Shown: positions 47,590 to 58,687 of the stretch, in pieces
Layout of the letters: each line of letters begins with the position of its first letter
Numbering within the stretch: the stretch's first letter is position 1
DNA from: Cupriavidus sp. WKF15
GTDB lineage: Bacteria; Pseudomonadota; Gammaproteobacteria; Burkholderiales; Burkholderiaceae
Assembly (NCBI RefSeq): GCF_029278605.1
Contig: NZ_CP119573.1
Span: 496,001-560,000, forward strand
Direction of reading: 5' to 3'
DNA: 64,000 nt
Notes under the pieces: model-generated
What the model was told of the DNA's origin: nothing
Seen by the model: the letters and a program-made list of their open reading frames with translations, nothing else
Database searches by the model: none
Position numbers and translations under genes: made by a program

Positions 47590-47653
47590 GGTGTCCTCTC
47601 GTTCTGTGGGTTCGCTGCGATGCCGCCCCATGGTGCCGGTGCCGGCGGCTGCC

Positions 47654-49198
<1,545 letters not shown>

Positions 49199-49208
49199 TC
49201 AGATATTC

Positions 49209-49234
49209 TTACCCCCTGCATAAGCAATTGCTTA
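49209..49234. promoter_or_regulatory. CbbR operator region
   Basis: Two overlapping inverted elements lie in the cbbL-cbbR gap: TTACCCCCTGCATAA (49209-49223, TTA-N9-TAA) and the perfect palindrome TAAGCAATTGCTTA (49221-49234). CbbR sites are of the TTA/TAA-flanked LysR type, and the position just upstream of the cbbL promoter and over the cbbR start region fits activation and autoregulation. Confidence 0.75.
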
Positions 49235-49285
49235 AGCATGAGCCGGGCTTCACAGTAAGTGACGTTCCATCCCCCGCTTCGCCCC

Positions 49286-50236
49286 ATGTCCTTCCTGCGC
49301 GCACTTACCCTTCGTCAGCTGCAGATCTTCGTGACCGTGGCCCGGCATGCCAGCTTCGTGCGCGCGGCGGAAGAACTGCACCTGACCCAGCCGGCGGTAT
49401 CGATGCAGGTCAAGCAGCTGGAGTCGGTGGTTGGACTGGCGTTGTTCGAGCGGGTCGGCCGTCAACTCACGCTGACCGAGGCCGGCGACCGGTTGCTGCA
49501 TCATGCTTCGCGCATCCTCGGCGAGGTCAAGGATGCCGAGGAAGGCCTGCAGGCCGTCAAGGACGTCGAACAGGGTTCCATCACCATCGGGCTGATCAGC
49601 ACCGCCAAGTATTTCGCGCCCAAGCTGCTCGCGGGCTTCAACACGCTGCACCCGGGCGTGGAGTTGCGCATCGCCGAGGGCAACCGGGAAACCCTGTTGC
49701 GGCTGCTGCAGGACAATGCCATCGATCTCGCGCTGATGGGCCGCCCGCCGCGCGAACTCGATGCCGTGTCGGAGCCCATCGCCGCGCATCCGCACGTCCT
49801 GGTGGCCTCGCCCCACCACCCGTTGCGGGATGCGAGAGAATTCGACCTTCAGGAGTTGCGTCGCGAGACCTTCCTGCTGCGCGAGCCGGGCTCGGGCACG
49901 CGTACCGTGGCCGAGTACATGTTTCGCGACCATCTTTTCGCGCCGGAAAAGATTGTCACGCTCGGCAGCAACGAGACCATCAAGCAGGCGGTGATGGCCG
50001 GAATGGGCATCAGCCTGCTGTCCCTCCACACGCTGTCGCTAGAACTGCGCACGCACGAGATTGCGCTGCTGGACGTCGCCGGCACGCCGATCGAGCGCAC
50101 CTGGCATGTCGCGCATATGACCAGCAAGCGATTGTCGCCGGCCAGCGAACGCTGCCGTGCCTACCTGCTCGAACACACGGCGGAATTCCTCGGCAAGGAA
50201 TATGCCGGGCTGCTGCCCGGGCGGCGCGTTGCATAA
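49286..50236 (+). CDS. cbbR: CbbR, LysR-type activator of the Calvin-cycle operon
   Basis: The 316-residue protein starts MSFLRALTLRQLQIFVTVAR and has the LysR helix-turn-helix SFVRAAEELHLTQPAVSMQV and an effector domain ending in TAEFLGKEYAGLLPGRRVA. It is nearly identical to the known Cupriavidus CbbR. CbbR senses metabolites such as phosphoenolpyruvate and activates the cbb operon. The ATG at 49286 is preferred to 49259. It is divergent from cbbL. Confidence 0.96.
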   Translation: MSFLRALTLRQLQIFVTVARHASFVRAAEELHLTQPAVSMQVKQLESVVGLALFERVGRQLTLTEAGDRLLHHASRILGEVKDAEEGLQAVKDVEQGSITIGLISTAKYFAPKLLAGFNTLHPGVELRIAEGNRETLLRLLQDNAIDLALMGRPPRELDAVSEPIAAHPHVLVASPHHPLRDAREFDLQELRRETFLLREPGSGTRTVAEYMFRDHLFAPEKIVTLGSNETIKQAVMAGMGISLLSLHTLSLELRTHEIALLDVAGTPIERTWHVAHMTSKRLSPASERCRAYLLEHTAEFLGKEYAGLLPGRRVA

Positions 50237-50268
50237 CGGCCGAAAGGCATTGGTGAGACGCTACCCGG

Positions 50269-52299
50269 TCAGGGTTGCGCAGAGGTACCGTCTCCCGCTT
50301 CCGGTACCCCATCCTCGCGCAGCCACACCGTGAACTCCGTCCCCTGGCCCGGTGCGCTTTCGACCGTGATCCGGCCGCCGTATTGCTCCACCAGTGCATA
50401 GCTGATGGACAAGCCCAGGCCGGTTCCCTTCTGCTTCTTGGTGGTGAAGAACGGATTGAAAATGCTGGGCAGATCGTCCGCGCGAATACCGTGGCCACTA
50501 TCGCGCACATGCAGCGTCACGCCGTGCGGCGCCCAGTCGCGCGTGGCGAGTGTCAACGTCCCCCCGTCCGGCATGGCGTGGATAGCGTTGGTCAGCAGGT
50601 TGACCACCACCTGCTGCAGCTCGCTGCGGCTGATGCGCACCAGCCGCGTCGCACGCAAGTCCAGCTCGATGCGGATCGCCGTTCCTTTCATGGTGTGCCG
50701 CACCAGATCCAGGCAGCGCGTGGCCACTTCGCCGGCGTCCAGGCTTTCGGTACTGCCGGCGAACGCCTCGGGCCGCACGAACTGCAGCAGCTGATTGACC
50801 AGCAGGTGGATGCGGCGCACCTGTTCGTCGATCAAACGCAGTTCATGCTGCACCGGCTCCGCCGCGGTGCCGAGGATGTCGCGGGCTACGTCGAGGTTGC
50901 CCTGGATTACCGCGATCGGGTTGTTGATTTCATGGGCTACGCCGGCAGTCAGCTGCCCTGCCACCGCCAGCTTTTCAGACGTAATCAATTGCTGCCGGGT
51001 CGCGCGCAGGACGGCATTGGCATGCTCCAGCTCGTGGGTACGCTCGGCGACCTTGCGGTCCAGCGCGTCAGCCCATTCCTTCAACTGGTCATTGCGCTCC
51101 TGCAGGTCCGACAGCAGCTGGTCAAACTGGCCTGCGAGCTGGCCGAGCTCGTCGTGGCTGCGAACCGGTCCTACGCGCGCCTGCGCATCGCCGGCCTTGA
51201 GCGCGTGCATCGTGCCGACCATGCGCGCCATCGGCTCGAACACGCGCCTGGCCCACAGCAGCGACAGCAGCGCTCCCGCCAGGGCCAGCAGCACGAACAG
51301 GCCGACCAGCAGTGCCAGGGCCACTTCCTTGACCTGGGCGATTGGTCTGGCCAGATAGCCCACGTAAAGCATGCCGATGCGCTCCCCCCTGCTGTCGGCG
51401 ATGGGCTCATACGCACTCATGTACCAGTCATTGACCACGAAGGCCAGGTCCAGCCATTTCTCGCCGCGCAGCAGGACCTTGTCGCGCACTTCACGCGAGA
51501 CCCGCGTCCCCAGTGCGCGCTCGCCATGGAACAGGCGCACATTGGTGGCAATGCGAGTATCGTCCAGGAATAGCGTCGCCGTGCCCTGGCTGCCTCTGGG
51601 CAAGGATTCGGGCTGGTAGACCAGCGCATTGATGGCATCGATAAACGCGAGGTTGTGGTTCAGCAGCGTGCCGCCGTGCAGGATGGCCACCAGTTTCCCG
51701 CTCGCGTCGAACACCGGGGCCGCCGCATGCACGACCATGCCGCGGCTTTCGAGGGACCGCTCGGTCGGCACCGCATTCGGGGTCGACCGCAGGGCCACCT
51801 GTGCGCGCTGGCCCAGTTCGCCCGAAACACTGGCGAGCTGCGCGGCGGACCACGCATCGGTGGCGGCATCGGCGCGCCCAGCGGCCGCGCTGGCAACGAC
51901 ACGCCAGCTGGCGTTGCCGCTTGCGGCCCCATCTGCCGCCGGGGCCAGCGGCCGCCCTTGCGGGTCGAGCAGTTGCAGGAAGTCCAGCCCATGCGTGCGC
52001 TGCGCCTCCTGCAACATCGGCGCCGTGGCGCTGCCTGCCGACAGCCGGTCCACCAGTGCGTATGAACGCGCCTCCTGCAGAACCCGGTCGCCCACGCCGT
52101 CGACCATATGCGCGAAGTACTCGTGCGCGACGAGCAGGTCGCTGTTGACTTTGTATGCCAGCAGCGCCTGGAATACCCGGTCGCCCCACACGGCCATCAT
52201 CAGCAGCAAGGCCGCCAGCGCAACCACCAGCGGTGCAACGACGATCGATACCAGCTTGGCGCGCAGCGAGCCGCGGTACCGGTGCAGGAGTGCCGACAT
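50269..52299 (-). CDS. Sensor histidine kinase with periplasmic Cache domain (NtrB/DctB-like)
   Basis: The 676-residue kinase has two membrane helices (about 20-42 and 325-350). They flank a long periplasmic sensor of the dCache type, seen in VVHAAAPVFDASGKLVAILHGG and IGMLYVGYLARP. HAMP, a coiled coil and the kinase core follow: H-box AGVAHEINNPIAVIQGN, N-box NLLTNAIHAM and the DSGHGI, GTGLGLSIS boxes. Cache kinases of this type bind small carboxylates. It begins 2 bases after the partner regulator's stop codon, so it is in one operon with it and probably senses the substrate of the nearby transporter. Confidence 0.9.
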   Translation of the reverse strand: MSALLHRYRGSLRAKLVSIVVAPLVVALAALLLMMAVWGDRVFQALLAYKVNSDLLVAHEYFAHMVDGVGDRVLQEARSYALVDRLSAGSATAPMLQEAQRTHGLDFLQLLDPQGRPLAPAADGAASGNASWRVVASAAAGRADAATDAWSAAQLASVSGELGQRAQVALRSTPNAVPTERSLESRGMVVHAAAPVFDASGKLVAILHGGTLLNHNLAFIDAINALVYQPESLPRGSQGTATLFLDDTRIATNVRLFHGERALGTRVSREVRDKVLLRGEKWLDLAFVVNDWYMSAYEPIADSRGERIGMLYVGYLARPIAQVKEVALALLVGLFVLLALAGALLSLLWARRVFEPMARMVGTMHALKAGDAQARVGPVRSHDELGQLAGQFDQLLSDLQERNDQLKEWADALDRKVAERTHELEHANAVLRATRQQLITSEKLAVAGQLTAGVAHEINNPIAVIQGNLDVARDILGTAAEPVQHELRLIDEQVRRIHLLVNQLLQFVRPEAFAGSTESLDAGEVATRCLDLVRHTMKGTAIRIELDLRATRLVRISRSELQQVVVNLLTNAIHAMPDGGTLTLATRDWAPHGVTLHVRDSGHGIRADDLPSIFNPFFTTKKQKGTGLGLSISYALVEQYGGRITVESAPGQGTEFTVWLREDGVPEAGDGTSAQP

Positions 52300-52301
52300 G
52301 C

Positions 52302-53759
52302 TCAAGGGCGCAGGCCCCACTGCAGGCACTTTCGGTCCAGCGTGCGTCGCGAAATGCCAAGCCGGCGCGCCGCCTCCGCGCGGTTGCCACGCTCGGCCTC
52401 CAGGACCCTCACGATATGGCGTCGCTCGACTGTCTCCAGCAGACTCGGATCATCCGCCATGGCGGATGAGTCCGGCCCGGTTGCCGCCAGGTCTTCGGCC
52501 TCGGCCCCCGCGCCGTGACCGGCGCCCTGCATTCCATCCATTCCTTCTGCTGCGGCGCCCCCTGCCCCGGCCACCAGCGACTCAATCGGGTATTCGCCAA
52601 GAATCAGCGCGCGCTCGACCAGGTTACGCAGTTCCCGGGCATTGCCCGGCCAGTCATAGCGCTTGAGCAGGCGTGCCAGCGAAGGAGGCAGTGCCACCGT
52701 CGGCAACCCGAGCTGCGCCGACAATTGCTCCGAAAAATGCTCGGCCAGCGGCACGATATCCTCCGGACGCTGCCGCAGCGGGGGAATAGCGATCGATACC
52801 ACGTCGAGGCGGTAATAGAGGTCCTGGCGGAAGCGCCCGGCTGCGACCTCGTTGGCAAGGTCGCGGTTGCCGGCCGCAACGATGCGTACATCCACGCCGA
52901 TCTCGCGCTCGGTGCCCAGCGGGCGGATGCGCCGGTCCTCGATCACCCGTAGCAGCTTGGCCTGCATCGGCAGCGGCAGTTCCGCGATCTCGTCGAGGAA
53001 CAGCGTACCGCCGTCCGCGTAGAGGAACAGACCGTGGCGAGCGCCAGCGGCCCCCGTGAACGCGCCCTTCGCGTGGCCAAACAATTCGCTCTCGATGATG
53101 TCGGGCGCCATCGCTCCGCAGTTCAGCGGTACGAACTGTCCCTGCCTCCCGCTGAGCCGGTGCAACTCGCGCGCGACGACTTCCTTGCCCGTGCCGGACT
53201 CGCCCGTCACCAGCACGGTCGATGGCATCGGGGCTACGCGGGCCACCAGCGCCATCACCTTTTTCATGGCGTCCGACTCGCCGATGAAATCCTTGTGAAT
53301 GGTGTACTTGTCCAGTTCACGGCGCAGGAGATAGTTCTCGCGAGCCAGGCGAGCACGGTCGAAGCAACGCCCGATGGCGTTGAGCATCTGGTCGACGCGG
53401 AAAGGCTTGACCACGAGATCCGAGGCTCCCGAACGCAACGCCGCGATAGCAGTCTCGACGTCGGCAAAGGCCGTCATCAGGATGACGTCGGTGGGGTTGC
53501 CGGCGCTGCGCAGCGCCTGCAGCCACTCCAGGCCACTGGAGCCCGGCAGCGCGACATCAAGCAGGATCAGGTCGACATGCTGCTTCTCGAGCAGCGCGGC
53601 GCCAGCCTCGGCGCTGTCTGCAACCAGGACGCCGGCCACCTTGCCTTCCAGTGCGCGCGACAGGAACGAGCGCATGCCGGCCTCGTCGTCCACCACCAGG
53701 ATCGTGCGGCGCTGCCAGTTGTCGGAATCGGCCGACGCGCTTTGTCTTTCGCTCATCAC
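52302..53759 (-). CDS. Sigma-54-dependent response regulator (NtrC family)
   Basis: The 485-residue regulator has a receiver domain (phospho-acceptor Asp in [11 protein letters not shown] near residue 61), a sigma-54 AAA+ domain with Walker A GESGTGKE and the sigma-54 contact loop GAFTGAAG, and a Fis-type helix-turn-helix at the end ([20 protein letters not shown]). Phosphorylation by the following kinase should drive transcription from the sigma-54 promoter of the divergent transporter gene. Met2 at 53756 is an equally possible start. Confidence 0.92.
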   Translation of the reverse strand: MMSERQSASADSDNWQRRTILVVDDEAGMRSFLSRALEGKVAGVLVADSAEAGAALLEKQHVDLILLDVALPGSSGLEWLQALRSAGNPTDVILMTAFADVETAIAALRSGASDLVVKPFRVDQMLNAIGRCFDRARLARENYLLRRELDKYTIHKDFIGESDAMKKVMALVARVAPMPSTVLVTGESGTGKEVVARELHRLSGRQGQFVPLNCGAMAPDIIESELFGHAKGAFTGAAGARHGLFLYADGGTLFLDEIAELPLPMQAKLLRVIEDRRIRPLGTEREIGVDVRIVAAGNRDLANEVAAGRFRQDLYYRLDVVSIAIPPLRQRPEDIVPLAEHFSEQLSAQLGLPTVALPPSLARLLKRYDWPGNARELRNLVERALILGEYPIESLVAGAGGAAAEGMDGMQGAGHGAGAEAEDLAATGPDSSAMADDPSLLETVERRHIVRVLEAERGNRAEAARRLGISRRTLDRKCLQWGLRP

Positions 53760-53895
53760 TCAAGTTCTGTTGCACCCGGCAGTCCGGCGCAAGGACGCCG
53801 TCCCCGCCGCGGGCGGATGGAGAGTCTAGCCACATTCGCGCAATGGGCAGTATTAGGAGTAATCCGAGCCCGCCGCGTCGTGCGGAACCGCTGGT

Positions 53896-53939
53896 GGACA
53901 GATTGTCGCGTGCGCGGCCCGCACCCGGACATTTTGTCC
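53896..53939. promoter_or_regulatory. Paired enhancer sites for the NtrC-type regulator
   Basis: Two near-identical inverted repeats, GGACA-GAT-TGTCG (53896-53908) and GGACA-TTT-TGTCC (53927-53939), are spaced 31 bp apart, about three helical turns. They lie roughly 70-125 bp upstream of the sigma-54 promoter of the transporter gene. Spacing, symmetry and position are those of an activator enhancer. Confidence 0.75.
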
Positions 53940-53963
53940 ATCGCCATCCCATGCGCCACCGCG

Positions 53964-53984
53964 AAGCACATGCTGCAAGTGCTT
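53964..53984. promoter_or_regulatory. Inverted repeat near the sigma-54 promoter
   Basis: AAGCAC-N9-GTGCTT lies between the enhancer pair and the -24 element. It may be a site for IHF-like bending proteins or another regulator; it does not match the enhancer pair. Confidence 0.4.
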
Positions 53985-54006
53985 GATGGCAAAAGAAATC
54001 AATCCT

Positions 54007-54022
54007 GGGCATGGCTTTTGCT
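54007..54022 (+). promoter_or_regulatory. Sigma-54 promoter of the OFA transporter gene
   Basis: GGGCATGGCTTTTGCT matches the -24/-12 consensus TGGCACG-N4-TTGCW at 14 of 16 bases when aligned on the GG (54008-54009) and GC (54020-54021) pairs. The predicted start is about 60 bases before the transporter ATG. It lies between the regulator and transporter genes. Confidence 0.8.
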
Positions 54023-54093
54023 GAAGGGCGCACTCCAGCCCCGTCGCACCAGACGACAGTCAGAAGCTGCCACTTTAGCCAGGAGACAAAGAC

Positions 54094-55527
54094 ATGCCCT
54101 CTACCGCCCAGGCGCAAGCGCCTTCGCAAACCCAGGCCCCGGCGTCTGCATACCTGCCGCATGCCCCCCGTCCTTCGGCCTTCTCCAAGGAGGCGATCAT
54201 TGCCAGGCCGGGCTTCAACCGGTGGATGGTGCCGCCTGCCGCGCTGGCAGTGCACCTGTGCATCGGCCAGGCCTATGCGTTTTCGGTATTCAATGAACCG
54301 CTCACCCGGATTCTCGGGGTGACGCGTTCCGTGCCCGGCGACTGGCAACTCACCACGCTCGGCTGGGTATTCTCCCTGGCGATCTTTTTCCTCGGCATCT
54401 CGGCCGCCTTCGCCGGCAAGTGGCTGGAGAAGGTCGGGCCCCGGCGCACCATGTTCACTGCCGCTTGCTGTTTCGGCGGCGGCTTCCTGGTATCTGCGCT
54501 TGGCATCTGGCTGCACCAGATCTGGCTCGTCTACCTGGGCTACGGCGTGCTGGGCGGCATCGGCCTGGGCCTGGGCTATGTCTCTCCGGTGTCGACGCTG
54601 ATCCGCTGGTTTCCGGACCGGCGCGGCATGGCCACTGGTATGGCGATCATGGGCTTCGGCGGCGGCGCCATGATTGGCGCGCCGCTTTCGGTCGCGCTGA
54701 TGAACCACTTCAAGAGCGCAACCAGCACGGGCGTAGCAGAAACGTTCCTGGTGATGGGGACGATCTACTTTCTCTCGATGTCTATCGGCGCTCTGGCTAT
54801 CCGGATCCCCGCGCCGGGCTGGGCACCCGAAGGCTATGTGCCGGCGAACAAGCCGGGCAAGATGGTCACGCACGCCAATGTGCACATCGACCAGGCACTG
54901 AAGACACCGCAGTTCTACCTGCTCTGGCTGATCCTGTTCCTGAACATCACCGCCGGCATCGGCGTGCTGAGCCAGGCTGCGGTGATGATCCAGGAAACCT
55001 TCAAGGGTGCCATCACCGCCGCCGCGGCAGCCGGCTTCGTCGGCCTGCTCAGCATCGGCAACATGACCGGGCGCTTCCTGTGGAGTTCGGCCAGCGACTA
55101 CCTGGGCCGCAAGGCGACCTACGCGGTCTTCTTCGCCCTGGGCGCCGCGCTCTACCTGGCCGTGCCGGCCATCGGCGCCGCCGGCAACGTCGCCATGTTC
55201 GTCACTTGCTACTTCCTGATCCTGACCATGTACGGCGGCGGCTTCAGCACCATTCCTGCCTACCTGGCAGACATGTTCGGCACCGCTTATGTCGGTGGGA
55301 TCCATGGCCGGCTGCTCACTGCCTGGGCAGCTGCCGGCATCGCCGGCCCGGCACTGGTGAACTACATCCGGGAATACAAGCTGGCACTCGGGGTGCCAAG
55401 GTCCGAGGTCTACGTGGATACCTTGCACATCATGGCGGCGCTGCTGATGGTCGGGTTTATCTGCAACCTGCTGGTGCGCCCGGTTCATGCTCGGCACCAT
55501 CTGCGCGAAGTATCGAGCGTCGCGTGA
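54094..55527 (+). CDS. OFA-family MFS transporter (oxalate/formate antiporter-like)
   Basis: The 477-residue protein has about 12 membrane helices after a 40-residue Ala/Pro/Gln-rich tail. OFA-family marks include WMVPPAALAVHLCIGQAYAF, the loop-2 motif GKWLEKVGPRR, FPDRRGMATGMAIMGFGGGA and NMTGRFLWSSASDYLGRK. OFA members swap dicarboxylates or move monocarboxylates such as oxalate, formate, lactate or pyruvate; the substrate cannot be fixed here. The promoter and enhancer sites indicate control by the adjacent two-component system. A small-subunit gene follows. Confidence 0.9.
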   Translation: MPSTAQAQAPSQTQAPASAYLPHAPRPSAFSKEAIIARPGFNRWMVPPAALAVHLCIGQAYAFSVFNEPLTRILGVTRSVPGDWQLTTLGWVFSLAIFFLGISAAFAGKWLEKVGPRRTMFTAACCFGGGFLVSALGIWLHQIWLVYLGYGVLGGIGLGLGYVSPVSTLIRWFPDRRGMATGMAIMGFGGGAMIGAPLSVALMNHFKSATSTGVAETFLVMGTIYFLSMSIGALAIRIPAPGWAPEGYVPANKPGKMVTHANVHIDQALKTPQFYLLWLILFLNITAGIGVLSQAAVMIQETFKGAITAAAAAGFVGLLSIGNMTGRFLWSSASDYLGRKATYAVFFALGAALYLAVPAIGAAGNVAMFVTCYFLILTMYGGGFSTIPAYLADMFGTAYVGGIHGRLLTAWAAAGIAGPALVNYIREYKLALGVPRSEVYVDTLHIMAALLMVGFICNLLVRPVHARHHLREVSSVA

Positions 55528-55579
55528 GCGCGCCACGGCTTGACCGCAATCCTTGCACCCACAACACACGAGCCCCGAC

Positions 55580-55705
55580 ATGCAAGACAACAACCGCACA
55601 TTCGCCGAGACCACGCTCTTGATCGCATTCTGGGCCTACGCGCTCATTCCGCTGGGCGCGGGTATCTGGTCCACCCTCGGCAAAGCCATGACGCTGTTCA
55701 GCTGA
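55580..55705 (+). CDS. MFS transporter small subunit (41 residues)
   Basis: The 41-residue protein is a single membrane helix with the pattern LIAFWAYALIPLGAGIWSTL followed by a short tail ending in Leu-Phe-Ser. Such tiny proteins are found directly after OFA-type MFS genes and are annotated as a small subunit. It lies 52 bases after the transporter stop in the same direction, so it is co-transcribed. Confidence 0.75.
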   Translation: MQDNNRTFAETTLLIAFWAYALIPLGAGIWSTLGKAMTLFS

Positions 55706-55831
55706 GCAATACTTGCTGCAAACCGGCTGGCCGCCGCTCTCGGTGGCCAGTACCTGTTTCACGCGCCACCCCATGCGCGTGGCTCGCTCGGCGTAGCAGC
55801 GGCTATGGCAAGCGAGCCAAGGTATCTTCCT

Positions 55832-56812
55832 TCACTGGCCTGTGCCGGCAGTGGCGCCGGCAAAGCCGGAGTCGCCGCTCCGACCACGCTGCATGTCCTT
55901 GTCGCCCTGCATGCTTTCGATCGTGGCGAGGATGCGGTCGCAGGTATGGTTGCTCGAGAGGCCCAGCAACTGCGATACACGCTCGCGCGGCACGCCGGCG
56001 AGCAGCGCGCGCCGGCAGTAAGTATTCCGAAGAATCCGCGGGCTCATGTCCGGGGCCTCATAGCCGATCTTTCCGAATGCTTCCCGGACGATGTTGCCGA
56101 GACTCATGGCGGTGACAGGCTTGCCGCTGGCGCGCAACGCGAAGAGCAGGTTGCCTTCGATGGCCAGCAATCGGCGCCGGGCCCGCCATGCATTCAGGGC
56201 GTCAATGCTGAAGCCTTCCAGCGGCACTCTCCTGGCGGGCTTTCCGCGCCCGGCCGCGACAACCAAGTAAGGCGCATCGTCAGCAAGATGAAGATCGCCC
56301 AGCTCCGCCGCGCGCCCTTCCGCAGCGGTGATCCCCGAACCAAGAAACAGGCCGACAACCGCGCGCATGCGCAGGCTCGCCACATCGCCATCCAGATCCA
56401 TCCTGACGAATTCCTGCAGCCGCAGATCTATCTCCTCCGGCAGGAATAGCGGAGTGCTTCCCTGACCGGACCACCCTGCATCGCTTACCAGGGCGGCGAC
56501 CGGATTGTCGTCCCTGAGACCAATGTCGATCAGGTACCGGCAGAGACGATCGAGCAATTGCACATAGCGCGTGCGCGTGTCCGCGGCGTGGGAAGCGACC
56601 TCCGGCTCAAGCCAGAATGTTTCGATATGCCCGCTGCCAAAGTTCGCCATCGTCACGCCGTGGGAAACGAGATGCCGGTGGAACCTGTCCAGCATGGCAC
56701 GATGCTGGATGATCGACTGCGGCGCAAAGCCACTGTGTCCTGCGCCCGTGCGCTCCCGGGATTGCCAGGCCACATAGGCAAGAGATGGATTTCTTAGCCA
56801 CAGATCACTCAT
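55832..56812 (-). CDS. Tyrosine-recombinase-fold protein without catalytic residues
   Basis: The 326-residue protein has the two-domain layout of phage integrase/XerC proteins: a SAM-like core-binding half (about 15-110) and a catalytic-domain half. The catalytic positions are changed: the box I Arg is replaced in GSGITAAEGRAAEL (Thr162), the His of His-x-x-Arg is Arg259, the Gly-His is Gly-Leu (284-285), and no tyrosine follows (TCDRIL). Only the box II Arg (262) remains. It is therefore probably not an active recombinase and may be a DNA-binding protein. It is divergent from a diguanylate cyclase gene. Confidence 0.7.
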   Translation of the reverse strand: MSDLWLRNPSLAYVAWQSRERTGAGHSGFAPQSIIQHRAMLDRFHRHLVSHGVTMANFGSGHIETFWLEPEVASHAADTRTRYVQLLDRLCRYLIDIGLRDDNPVAALVSDAGWSGQGSTPLFLPEEIDLRLQEFVRMDLDGDVASLRMRAVVGLFLGSGITAAEGRAAELGDLHLADDAPYLVVAAGRGKPARRVPLEGFSIDALNAWRARRRLLAIEGNLLFALRASGKPVTAMSLGNIVREAFGKIGYEAPDMSPRILRNTYCRRALLAGVPRERVSQLLGLSSNHTCDRILATIESMQGDKDMQRGRSGDSGFAGATAGTGQ

Positions 56813-57071
56813 TTCCGACTACCGTCCAACGCGATGATTCATGCTTCGACATCCGCGCTGGCAAGAACCTTGCGCGCGGACTCTGTCCGTTAGGCAAAAT
56901 GGTAAGGAGCGTCCGGAGGCGCGAAAGAGTACAGTCGCCGTGCCGACTGAGCGGAACAGTTTGCTAGTGTCTGTCTTGCTTCGCCGTGAACCCGCTCCAG
57001 CGAGTTCGTGGACCGGGCAACGTCAGGGCAGCAACTACAATGGCGACTGTCAGAAAGCAGCAGAATATTGA

Positions 57072-58643
57072 ATGCGGCCCGTCAGCCACTTACCAGAGAA
57101 GCATCGTTCGCGCTTCTCACCTGCGGGACTTATCGTCCCGGCGGCCATCGCTCTAACGTGCGTTGTTGTGGGTTTAGTCGCGATGGCGCTCGTCCAGATG
57201 CGCAGTGATGCCCTGACCAGAGCGGGCGAAGCCGCTTCGAACATCGCCCTGACCCTGGAGCGCAACATCTCGCGCAATTTGCGCATCTACGAGCTCGCAC
57301 TCGGCGGCATGTCCGACGCGATGCATGACCCGGAAGTGATGGCCATGCCCAGGCAGCTACGGCAACGCCTGATCTTTGACCGCTCAATGAACGCCGAGGA
57401 CATGGGGTCTTTGTTAGCGACCGATGCGCAAGGCAACCTGGTGCTGGATTCCGCTGCCTGGCCGCCCCGTCCCAACAATGTCAGCGACCGCGACTATTTC
57501 CAGGCGCATGCGAAATCGGCAACGCAGAGCATCTTTCTCAGCAAGCCGTTTCAGCCACGTGTGACAACCGGGACAGCATCCATCGCGCTGAGCCGCCGCC
57601 TGTCCGGGTCCGACGGCAGTTTTCATGGCATCGCGGTGGGCACGCTGCGGCTGGATTACTTTCGCAAGCTCTTTGAAGGCGTCAACCTGGGCGCCGGCGG
57701 CAGCATTACCTTGCTGCGCACGGACGGCACTGTCATCATGCGTCGCCCGTATGCCGAGGCGGATATCGGACACAACATCTCCAGCAGCGCCTCCTTTCCC
57801 CCGCTACTGCACGGCACGGAAGGAAACTTCATCGGTATCGCCGCGATTGATGGCGTGCAGCGCCTGTATAGCTACCGGAAGGTCCCCGGCTATCCGCTCG
57901 TGATGGTGGTGGGGCTCTCCGTGCAGGACGTCCTCGATCCATGGTATCGGCGCGCCTGGTGGTTTGCGGGCCTGGCCAATGGCATCGGCATCCTGATCAT
58001 TGGCCTCGCTGTGATGCTGTCCCGCCAATGGCAACGCCGCCTCGAGATGGAAGAGCACCTTCGATCGATGGTCGCTACCGACGGGCTGACCGGCCTGGGA
58101 AGCCGGAGGGCGCTCGACGATGCCGCGGACCAGGAATGGCGTCGGGCACGGCGCGACGGTACGGCGCTCTCCCTGCTGATGCTCGACGTAGACCACTTCA
58201 AGCAATTCAATGACGTGTACGGACACCTGGCGGGAGACGACGCCCTGGTTGCCGTCGGGCAGTGCATTCGGAGGCATATCCGTCGCCCTGGAGACTATGC
58301 GGGCCGCTACGGAGGTGAGGAATTCGCCATCTTGCTTCCTGGCACCGATGAAGCCGGTGCGCGTAAGGTCGCCGAAGCCATCAGAGCCGCTGCTCAATCG
58401 TTGCGCATTGAAGTCGGCGCCGCGGCATCCGCCACGCTGACGGTCAGCATCGGGGTCGCGACTGACGCCCAGGCCGGAACGGAGCATCGCACCTTCTCCG
58501 ACTTGCGCGCGTTCTTCCTGGCAGGTGACGAAGCGCTGTATCTGGCCAAACGCGGCGGCCGGAACCGCGTCGTCGAAGCGCACGCCCACGCTGCGGGCAT
58601 CGCCGGACCTGAGCCCAGCACAGTTGCGCAGCTTCCACATTAG
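57072..58643 (+). CDS. Membrane diguanylate cyclase with periplasmic Cache sensor
   Basis: The 523-residue protein has two membrane helices (about 17-40 and 297-318) around a dCache-type sensor (VSDRDYFQAHAKS and GTLRLDYFRKLFEGV). A GGDEF domain follows with the active-site RYGGEEFAILLPG. An RPGD I-site (Arg-x-x-Asp) lies 5 residues before GGEEF, so product inhibition by cyclic di-GMP is expected. It makes cyclic di-GMP from GTP in response to an extracytoplasmic ligand. It is divergent from the recombinase-fold gene. Confidence 0.92.
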   Translation: MRPVSHLPEKHRSRFSPAGLIVPAAIALTCVVVGLVAMALVQMRSDALTRAGEAASNIALTLERNISRNLRIYELALGGMSDAMHDPEVMAMPRQLRQRLIFDRSMNAEDMGSLLATDAQGNLVLDSAAWPPRPNNVSDRDYFQAHAKSATQSIFLSKPFQPRVTTGTASIALSRRLSGSDGSFHGIAVGTLRLDYFRKLFEGVNLGAGGSITLLRTDGTVIMRRPYAEADIGHNISSSASFPPLLHGTEGNFIGIAAIDGVQRLYSYRKVPGYPLVMVVGLSVQDVLDPWYRRAWWFAGLANGIGILIIGLAVMLSRQWQRRLEMEEHLRSMVATDGLTGLGSRRALDDAADQEWRRARRDGTALSLLMLDVDHFKQFNDVYGHLAGDDALVAVGQCIRRHIRRPGDYAGRYGGEEFAILLPGTDEAGARKVAEAIRAAAQSLRIEVGAAASATLTVSIGVATDAQAGTEHRTFSDLRAFFLAGDEALYLAKRGGRNRVVEAHAHAAGIAGPEPSTVAQLPH

Positions 58644-58687
58644 TGGATATATTCTCATCACGATGGACTCCCCCGGGGAGACTCTCC

